64,000 nucleotides of DNA, from contig NW_008805065.1 of NCBI RefSeq assembly GCF_000004825.1, positions 1,860,001 to 1,924,000 of the forward strand. Direction: 5' to 3'. Shown in pieces: positions 56,475 through 64,000 of this stretch; the first letter of the stretch is position 1; each line of letters begins with the position of its first letter. The DNA comes from Heterostelium album PN500. Taxonomy: Eukaryota > Evosea > Eumycetozoa > Acytosteliales > Acytosteliaceae. A model generated the notes under the pieces. It was not told where the DNA came from. It worked only from the letters and a program-made list of their open reading frames with translations, and did no database searches. The position numbers and the translations under genes were made by a program.

Positions 56475-57039
56475 TTCTTCCTTTTTTAGTTTAAATAATA
56501 ATAATAATATATATAGATAATAATTTGATTTCTGTGCAAATTTTATTAATACAACTTTATTCTTTTTTATTTTATTAATTACATATGTTTTTTGTCTTTT
56601 ATTTTTTTTTGTTTTTAATAGAATAACCAAGACAGTCTATTTTTCTTTTATTCTTATCTTGTACCTCGTGCATGATAAACAAATCAACAAATAAATACAT
56701 ATGCAAGATGACTGACGAAGATTAGAAAGATTATAAAAATAATAATGTTCTTTTGAAACTTCGTTTGTAAGTTACTTTAAAAAAATATCTGTTTTTTTCA
56801 ATTTTTTTATTTTACTAGAATAGCTAATTGATCATTGGAGGTAATTCGATATTAAACTTTATTTTGAATGACAGAGAAATGATTTATTTTAAATGTTCTT
56901 AAGTTTGAATTTAGCAAAGCAACAGACCGATAATTTGGAGGACTAGTTTATAGTTGTAAATATTGTTAACTCTGTAAGTTATAGCCACAAAACTAGAATC
57001 GAGATATTTTACAACTGTTAACCTTGACCAATTGTATTA
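56475..57039. other. intergenic, AT-rich
   Basis: 3' flank of P3; no open frame. Confidence 0.4.
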
Positions 57040-57830
57040 CAAAAGATAGAACAATGAAAGTACGGAACGATGACAGCCAACTGATTGCAGTAGAAGTACT
57101 TAAATATTAGATGATTCTGCCTACTTACACTTCACTTTAAAACCGTGTCACCTCTGAATTCAGGATTGCATAGAGGAACAGATTGCTTCAAGTTGTCAAC
57201 ATCGCGAGGAACTAAAGTACTTGGACGTGATGTGCTTTTTAGAGAAAAAATAATGTTTGGCAAGAATGGCCATTCTTGCTGACAGTTCGATCACATGCCT
57301 ACCAATTGTTCAGCCACTGGTATGTGGTGAGAGAGCAAGTCCATGATCAGTGCAGTGTGGTGGTTACAACAACAAAACATTACTTGACCAGCAGTAAGGA
57401 AAGGTAGAGTATCCGGTGCCAACTACAACAAATGAATTCAAGTCTTCAACATACACAACAACCAATTGGTTCCTCCACCAATCGAAAAAGAGCGATCGCA
57501 TTAATCCAGCAGCTGTTACAGTTTTTGATGCTCCAGAACTACATTACCAACAGGTTGCACAGAGTCAGACATCATCACATCAGATACCTCCACATCAGTA
57601 ACAAGCAATGACAATGTCACCACAACAAACTCCACATTTCAACACTATAGAATAACACAACAACAACAACGACAATCTACAGGCAAACCGATCTACATAT
57701 TACCACCACACCAATATCAACAGCAATTTGACAATCAAATCCATGTTCAACAACATATCCTAAGCAACAGCAACAACATAAAAATATATTCATTCACTGT
57801 TTGTTGATTAAGGTATAGAGATCAATTAGC
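57040..57830 (+). other. GC-richer decayed Gln/Thr-rich coding-like island 1
   Basis: Broken frames with Gln/Thr/His-rich reading (for example HTQQPIGSS, QIPPHQ at 57416-57601) and CAACAACAAC repeats resemble the low-complexity parts of dictyostelid regulatory proteins. It shares a CCGGTGCCAACTA phrase and general content with 60580-60960, so both may derive from one gene. No intact frame longer than about 60 codons. Confidence 0.4.
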
Positions 57831-58424
57831 AAGAGTAGTGATTAAATTACAAATTAATTAATAATAATAATTCAATATTTATTAATTACATTTTATTTTT
57901 TAGTATGTTGTAAGAAGCATAGGTTGTGCGGAGTTTGTAAAGATGCTAATTTAATTGCAGATGCAATAGGAAATCAATTGGAAATTAGGTCACTTGAATG
58001 CTATATTTTTGTATTGTAGGTGTTCTAATTATTCGGAAATACACATATGTCATAATTGGGAGAAGTTATCGTAATCAGTTGATTAAGAAACTGAAAGTAA
58101 AAGTTGAGAGCTGTTATTTGGTCGTTGGATATCAATATATTGGTCACATGAAAATAGTGCCAGATGCATAATGCCACCTCCGATTTTCTTTTTAGTTCTA
58201 AGAAACATAAAATAACTAGTTATAAAAAGAAGTGCTTTCAGAAAAAGAATATCAAAAAAGATAATATTAATAAATGAAAAATATATTATTATTTCTTTAA
58301 TTAGTTAATATTATTTTTTATTAGTTTCAAATATTATTTTGTGAATTTTTAATTCTTCTTAACTGTGAGGGTAAGTTTATTGATAATTAAGACAATTGTT
58401 ATTTTATTTAATATATTATTAATA
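57831..58424. other. intergenic with possible gene remnant
   Basis: At 57905-58140 a CysxxCys-containing stretch (HRLCGVCKDANLIADAIGNQ) reads in one frame for about 35 codons, then breaks. Unknown origin. The rest is AT-rich. Confidence 0.3.
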
Positions 58425-59404
58425 TTCACTTCCAAATCTCTTTTTAAAGAAAACTAATTCTGGAAAGAGAATTCAATTGGGGAGGGAGGCATTGACTTTG
58501 ATTTTCCAAAGATTTTTCCAAGGGAGTTGTGTATATAATAGTTGATGTTTGTGATCGTGTTGATGATGATCCTAGTTCACAATTCAATTGAGGTGAAGAT
58601 AAAGCATCTATTTGGTTTTGAATTATAATTTGTGCATTATAAGCTCTGACAGCAACATCATATTGTTCATCAGCTGTAATAAGACCATTAACGTAAAGTC
58701 CAGTAGCTTTCATCACAGTTGAACGAACAATCTCTATTTCCTTTTGCAAAGTCATAATAGTATTATTTCGTTCTTCTGTTACAATATCATCGGTGCTGAC
58801 CATAATCTTGTAGATAAAAGAAGTTCCGACCACGGTTTCCTTTCCAAAGGATTGTAGTTCTTTATATGAAAGGGAGGAGCAGCCTACACAAACAAAAACG
58901 CCTGGCACCACTCTGTTCATCAAAAATGAAAATGTTGGATTTCCTGAATTCGCACTAACCTTTGATTGACTATAGAAATTAGCTACAAGATTTGCAAAAG
59001 AGTTGATGTTCTTCTCTGTTAAATCCAATTTATCTTCATATGCTGAGTTGGCTATTTTTAATGAAAGAGTTACAGTTTCTCTAATCTCTTCAATATTGAA
59101 CTCACTTAAATATTCTATTCTAAGTTGATTATTTAAACTAACAGTACTTGGATCTTTAATACCCTTCACGTTCATTGCTTTATCTGATTCACTATCAAAA
59201 TTTGATTTGAATTGATTATCTAGAAGATTTAATTGATTGATCATATTATTCATTAAAGTCGAAGGCAGAGATGATGGATCGCCAATTACTAAAAATCATT
59301 TGAATGTTTTATTGTTAGAAAATTGTTGGTATCAAAAATTTATACAAAAAAAAACATTTGTTTTTCTTACCTGTATCTATTCTTTTAGAATGTTTTTGAC
59401 CCAT
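58425..59404 (-). CDS. MGQ-family protein G, C-terminal frame altered
   Basis: Exon 1 (59404-59371) encodes MGQKHSKRIDT plus one base; exon 2 runs 59288-58444 as an open frame (292 aa). Gly2 and Ser6 fit myristoylation, and Lys/Arg nearby add membrane affinity. Central motif MNRVVPGVFVCVGCSSLSYK then SFGKETVVGTSFIYKIMVST. Near 58455-58500 the frame shifts: the open frame ends SLSRISFL, while another frame continues PELVFFKKRFGSEY to a stop at about 58425, which is the C-terminal motif of the family. So the allele has lost its native C-terminus, or there is a sequence error. Confidence 0.75.
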
Positions 59405-60579
59405 TTTGACTTTTATAAAAATAATAATAAAACAAATAGAAAAATCCTAATTTTTATGTAAATTTATAGTATAAGTAAAAAAAAATAAATAGTTCGAAAT
59501 AACCAAAATTTGTTCCTTTAAATATTGTAGAAAATTTTTTACAATCAATGGGGAAGTTTACTAGAAGAAAATTAAAAAAAATAATATCTATTTCCAAACA
59601 ATGAATTCGGGGAAGCTAAACCTAGTAGAATCAGATTCACCTAAAACTAAGTTTTTGTGTTTCGGTACTCTAAAAATAACTATTTTTTGGTCAAAGGGAC
59701 CAGTTTCAAATGAGGGAAGAAAAAAGTAGGGTTGGTATTTGGTGTTGGTATTTCACTCAATTTTTTTTTAACATTTTACCACGTCTTTTTTTTCTTTTTT
59801 TTATGTCTACAAAAAAGGAAAGAGAAAAAAAAGAGTGTCCACGTCTTTTTTTCTCTTTCCGTTGTGTCTGTAAAAAAATTAATGATTTCTATGTATTTTT
59901 AACATTTATAATTTATTTGATTGAAATATTTATTTGCTTTTCGATTCGTATTCATTACACAGCAGACTGTATCATAGTTTTTAAAAGTTTTTTTTTTTTT
60001 TATAGTTCTGTTATTGATAACCCATTAAACAAAACCACAAATCAATCTAATGTTTATATAAACAAATCAATCATTTAAACGGTGTTATAAATTACTCTTG
60101 TTTTATATATTTTTAATAGATTTATTATAATTATAACAAAAACAAAGAAAATAAACCTAAAATATATAGTTGGTTATCTATCTAATAGGTGAAGTTACCA
60201 ATGCTATCGATGTAGTTATAGATTGATGAATTGTTACCAAATGACACTCTATTACTGATGATGCGAATTCAAGTCATAGTTTAATAAGATCTTTGACGAA
60301 ATGCTAAATTCTTTCCTTATCAATTCTTACCACCAAATGTAAAACGGTTGTCTATTTTTTATTAAAAATTTTAAATTTTTTGGTGGGAAAGAGTAAATCA
60401 GATTCACCACAACATAAAAAATAGAGTTGAAATATTCTTTGGTGAATATGTAGACTATGGTCACTCGATTGAGTATTGATGCTTGATGTCTAATCACATC
60501 GATCCGAATTGTTCACGGATATAAGCTTAATATTGCTCCTCTTTCTAGTAACTTATGAGATGTTCGAATGTCTTTCGTA
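59405..60579. other. long intergenic stretch with hairpin
   Basis: Mostly AT-rich. Contains two CCACGTCTTTTTTT...TGTCT direct repeats (near 59770 and 59840) and a strong hairpin at 59817-59860. 60180-60579 is somewhat GC-richer, without an open frame. Confidence 0.4.
59817..59860. repeat. inverted repeat (hairpin), 16-17 bp stem
   Basis: GGAAAGAGAAAAAAAAG (59817-59833) is the near-perfect reverse complement of CTTTTTTTCTCTTTCC (59845-59860), with an 11-base loop. It lies inside a pair of direct repeats. Possible MITE remnant or slippage product. Confidence 0.6.
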
Positions 60580-60960
60580 ATGTTGGTTCTGGTCTGATCG
60601 TCGATGGATCCGGTGCCAACTAGAATGAATTGATAGCAACAAACACCAGTAACAAAGAATGACAATGGCACAGAGAATACAACTATCACAATAACAACAA
60701 TAATATGAAGCAAAAATATTCATCACCACAAATAGGTTCACAGCAACTAGGTACAAGAAAGCACTACCACAACAACAAATTCCATAATCACTACAATGTA
60801 CAGCCAAACCATCTACCAATTACGCACCACAACCACAACCATACCAAAACCAACAGCAACAAAAAAATACAATTAATAAGCATATTAATAAGCATGTTTC
60901 CTCTAAGTAAGAGTCCGCAGACCACAACATGCCAAAAACAATAGTAATGTTGACTGTGAT
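60580..60960 (+). other. GC-richer decayed Gln/Asn/His-rich coding-like island 2
   Basis: Reads as Gln/His/Asn-rich in broken frames (for example SPQIGSQQLGTRKHYHNN at 60705-60944). Shares CCGGTGCCAACTA with the island at 57040-57830. No complete gene. Confidence 0.4.
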
Positions 60961-61572
60961 AATGACACCTACCATTCGATAATTGTTTCTATCAATGATG
61001 AATCAGTGGTTCATTCACTGTTCTCCGTCATGTTAAATAACCCTTAAAAAATAATCAATAATCATCGACCAATTCGATTTCATTTTAAATTTATCCATTT
61101 TCTTTTAAAAGGATCGATGATTTAGTGTCTGTTATTAAATTTGTTAATGTATTATAATATTATATATTTATATGTATAGTAGGTTTAATTTATTTTTGTC
61201 TATACTTCAAAATTAACGTTTTGAGATTTGTGTTCCAATTCAAAAAATATTTTTTTTTGTGAAACAAAATTTTGTTACCATAGTCTGACTTGTGAACATG
61301 TGGTCAAAAAATTATTGTTTTATGTTTTATTTTCTTTTACAAACAGTTTTTTATGCTTTTGGTTATCTAATATCACTATACAGACCAATATCTGGGGGTT
61401 TAACTTTCCAAAAGTTAAAGATTTAACTCCATTGATTACAGTCGTTAATCCAATCGAATAATTTCAACAATGAGATCCATAGAATTACGACTTGGGTCTC
61501 AAAAAAAAAAAATAAAAAAAAAGTAGTTAAGTGTGAAGTATGTCTCTTTTTTTTGTTATTTATTTGTTTTGT
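60961..61572. other. intergenic, AT-rich
   Basis: 3' flank of gene H. A poly-A block is at 61501-61523. No gene supported. Confidence 0.4.
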
Positions 61573-62551
61573 TTATAATTTTGATTTTACAATATATCCA
61601 TAGTAACCAGATTCAACACGAACCTTGAATCTTTGAGCAACCTTTCCATGATTATTGGCAATTTGATGTGCTTGAACGGCCGTTGAAACTTCTGATTGTT
61701 TAGGTTTAACTCTTCCACATAATGATTGAGGTGGACTGTAGAAGACACTAACTTTTTTTGTTTTCGCTTCAATATCCTTTTCTGTTTTTTCAATGCTCTT
61801 TGAAAATTGGTCATCTTTCAACTCCCAATCTTCAAATTCTATCTTACCATCGGCAAACTGTTGAGCTAGCTTGACTTGAGAGTCTTTAAAAATATTGATG
61901 GCTTGTATACCACTCGCAATCGTTGAGAAATCGTTGGATGCATATTCATCTGTATTGGAGGTCATCACCCTGTAGTAGAAAGAGGTGGTGATAGCAGTTT
62001 GATTTCCAAAGAATTGTTTATCCTGCAATGCGACCGAGGAGGTACTAATACATACAAAGATACCTGGAGCCAATTTGTTCGTCAAGAATGAGTAGGTGGT
62101 AGTCGATGATGAGTTGGTCTTGGCACTCTCAGAGATGGCACCAACGAGGTCGACGAATGAGTTGATGCTTTCGTCACTCAAAAAACTTTTGGTACCAGTT
62201 TTGATTGAATTGGCAGCAGTCTTCAAAGCAATTGAAACAACATTCTTAATATTTTCCAAGTTAAATTCACTGGCATATTCAGTTTGGATTTTCTTATCTC
62301 CGGTGACCAATTTTTGGTCTTGGACACCAACTTTATTCATGTTTTCAATGACATCTTTGTCGAATCTGGCAGTCATGGCTCCCTCTTGTTGATCAATTGT
62401 TGCTTTAAGATTGGCTATGGCATCTGCAGCTGCTTTGGAGTTGTCACTAACTGTTTTCATTCAATAACAATGAATTAATAAATTGGATTAAATACAATAA
62501 TATTTTAAAGAATGAATACAAACCTCTTGATACTGATGCACTTTGACCCAT
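61573..62551 (-). CDS. MGQ-family protein H, 301 aa
   Basis: Exon 1 (62551-62524) encodes MGQSASVSR, identical at DNA level to exon 1 of gene D; exon 2 is 62450-61573. The donor here is GTTTGT, not the usual GTAAGT, and the acceptor is ACAG, one codon further in than in D; both still keep the frame (SRVSDNSKAAA). Central motif SYSFLTNKLAPGIFVCISTS then QFFGNQTAITTSFYYRVMTS. The C-terminal motif is RFKVRVESGYYG, then an extra basic tail IVKSKL. Closest to D. Its upstream neighbour in the opposite direction is P4. Confidence 0.83.
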
Positions 62552-63852
62552 TATTATTTATTTTATTTGTAGTTTAAAATAGAGATATATTTAAATATTA
62601 GAATTGAACTAATTTGTTTTTTATGAAAATTTAGAAAAAAAAATCAGTCTCTAAATACTTTTTCCAATATTCTTTATTTTTTTAAAAATTAGATATTTTA
62701 ATATAAAATATTTATTATTTTCTAATTGACCTATTTGCCTCAAAATCTTTTGTCTAATCATTTCAGATTTACGGTGTAGGCTTTTAATTGCACTTCAATC
62801 AACCAGATTCGGATTTTTTCATCCCTCATAGAAGAATTCCCCCCTTTTCAATATTGTTTTTTTATTCTCTTCCAAATAGCCTTTCGAAAACTTGAAATGC
62901 AAAAATAACTACATCCAAACTAAATTTGTGATACCCAACTATGAAACTATGAATATTAATAGTGGAGATTAACTAAAACCTTATTCATGGTGTATGTATT
63001 TCTCTGATTCACTGAAGTATTGCTCCCTCAAATCAAAAAAAAAATGCTCCCACTGCCACGTATTTTAAATATTCTTTTAAAATTGAAAACCAAACAAATG
63101 ATGCGCAATTACTTTCCTATATTCTTTTTTAGAAGTTCTTTTTTGCCAGCAGTGCAAAATTGATTTTGGAAAATATGATTGCAAAAAAAATAGATTTTTG
63201 TATTGTGTACAAACGGGTCAAAAAAAAACAAATTAAAAAATCATGATTTTTTTTTTTGGGTTATTTGCATATGACCAGTTTTGGAAAGTAGAATGGAATA
63301 ATAAATGTTTTTTTAGGGTTTAAATGTGGTTTTACTATCACTTTTGGTCAAAAATTGTTAATTTCATGGGGTATAGAACAACTTTACCTTAGTGCATAGC
63401 TGTTTTTTTTCTTCCAATTCCGTAAAAGTTATTTTAGTTTGATAAATAACCTTGATTTTCTATCTTCTTTTTTTTTCTATACTAAAAACATTATTCAACT
63501 GAATTTGATTTTGATAAGGGGTTTTATTTGATTTTTAATTTATTATTGAATTATGTGATTTTTTTTATTTTACTTGTAACAGACTTTTCCTTTTCAAAAA
63601 TAAATTTAATATAATATCAAATCTAAAATAATTAAAGGGTAAAATGATTTCATTTTGATCAATCACAATATTATTGGGTTTATTTGACTCTAACAAATAA
63701 AAACATCAAGCAAAAAACAAAACTTTGAAATTTAACAAACACCAATTGTTTTAATGAAAAAAACAAATTAATTCATTATAAAACCTATTTTCTATATATT
63801 GAGTTCACTTTGTTGCCATCCACCCACTGGTGTTTTAACAAATAATAATAAT
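62552..63852. promoter_or_regulatory. divergent upstream region of gene H and P4
   Basis: 1.3 kb, AT-rich, no open frame. It contains the third copy of the short dispersed repeat at 63258-63294. It should hold the promoters of both genes; no specific site identified. Confidence 0.4.
63258..63294 (+). repeat. short dispersed repeat, copy 3 of 3
   Basis: GGGTTATTTGCATATGA-type sequence followed by CCAGTTTTGGAAAGTAGAAT, matching 10799-10835 and 15953-15990 with few differences, outside the segmental duplication and also preceded by poly-T. Confidence 0.6.
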
Positions 63853-64000
63853 ATGACAATTTTAAATAAATATTTTATTTTTACAGTTGTTTTTTTATTT
63901 TTTAATTTAATTAATTGTAAATCTGTTCAAATTTATTTAGATTCAAGGAAATCATATAGTATAGATTGTGGTAACACTCCACAAACAGCATGTCCAGATA
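63853..64000 (+). CDS. pmp-type beta-helix surface protein P4, 5' part (runs off the window)
   Basis: Begins MTILNKYFIFTVVFLFFNLI, a signal peptide, and continues in frame with SIDCGNTPQTACPD to the last base. Nearly identical to the starts of P1-P3 at DNA level. About 49 codons are visible; the rest lies beyond the window. Confidence 0.85.
   Translation, partial: MTILNKYFIFTVVFLFFNLINCKSVQIYLDSRKSYSIDCGNTPQTACPD

Noticed and set aside
59710-60078. 122-codon plus-strand Phe-rich frame
   Set aside because: Product of poly-T tracts and direct repeats, no coding composition.
1-64000. tRNA, rRNA, CRISPR, bacterial operon or riboswitch signals
   Set aside because: None found by eye; the introns and codon context are eukaryotic. 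Small divergent RNAs could be missed without a covariance search.

Overview
This window reads as nuclear DNA of a dictyostelid social amoeba. Intergenic DNA is very AT-rich, introns are short (about 60-110 bp) with GTAAGT/GTATGT donors, and proteins carry long Asn, Gln and Ser/Thr runs. F-box/FNIP, F-box/LRR and pmp-type beta-helix families, all typical of dictyostelids, are present. The exons are more GC-rich than I would expect for D. discoideum, so I lean towards a Heterostelium/Cavenderia-like species; this is an inference. No tRNA, rRNA or CRISPR array was seen. Gene models below were built by eye from six-frame reading plus splice sites; the exon sums of all models called intact are multiples of three.

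Layout: (1) 0.3-4.9 kb, conserved housekeeping: a class-I aminotransferase and mismatch-repair MLH1, tail to tail. (2) 5.2-20.5 kb, a dynamic region: three paralogous SAP-like/F-box/LRR-like genes (the first frameshifted, plus a stray inverted fragment) flank a direct tandem duplication of about 5 kb. Each duplicate carries an intact thioredoxin-like gene and remnants of ankyrin-like and F-box genes. The first duplicate holds two insertions missing from the second: a 705-bp candidate solo LTR with a 5-bp target duplication, and a 135-bp MITE-like element with 17-bp inverted ends. (3) 20.8-26.5 kb, pseudogenes, two small multi-exon genes that are easily overlooked, and a TPR-like repeat gene with a decayed copy. 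(4) 26.7-42.9 kb, mostly single-copy genes: proteasome chaperone PSMG2, a large unknown protein, trehalose-6-phosphate synthase, an F-box/LRR protein, the Fe-S co-chaperone HSCB, two secreted or GPI-type proteins, an F-box/FNIP protein, a MAPEG protein and the RAD51 paralogue XRCC2. (5) 43.2-64.0 kb, two interleaved expanding families. One has five genes (D to H below) encoding about 240-300 aa proteins that start MGQ-x-x-S, a strong N-myristoylation signal on its own tiny first exon. The other (P1 to P4) encodes secreted, membrane-anchored pmp-like beta-helix proteins. At least three times a minus-strand MGQ gene (or its remnant) stands immediately upstream of a plus-strand beta-helix gene, so the pair may be the duplicating unit. 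Broken single-copy genes (the N-terminal half of a mitochondrial TsaD/Qri7 protein and the first 115 codons of an importin-beta-like protein) and GC-richer decayed islands are embedded among them.

The best candidate for an undescribed system is this cytosolic-myristoylated plus surface-beta-helix gene array at 43-64 kb. Its function is unknown; I only describe what the sequence shows.
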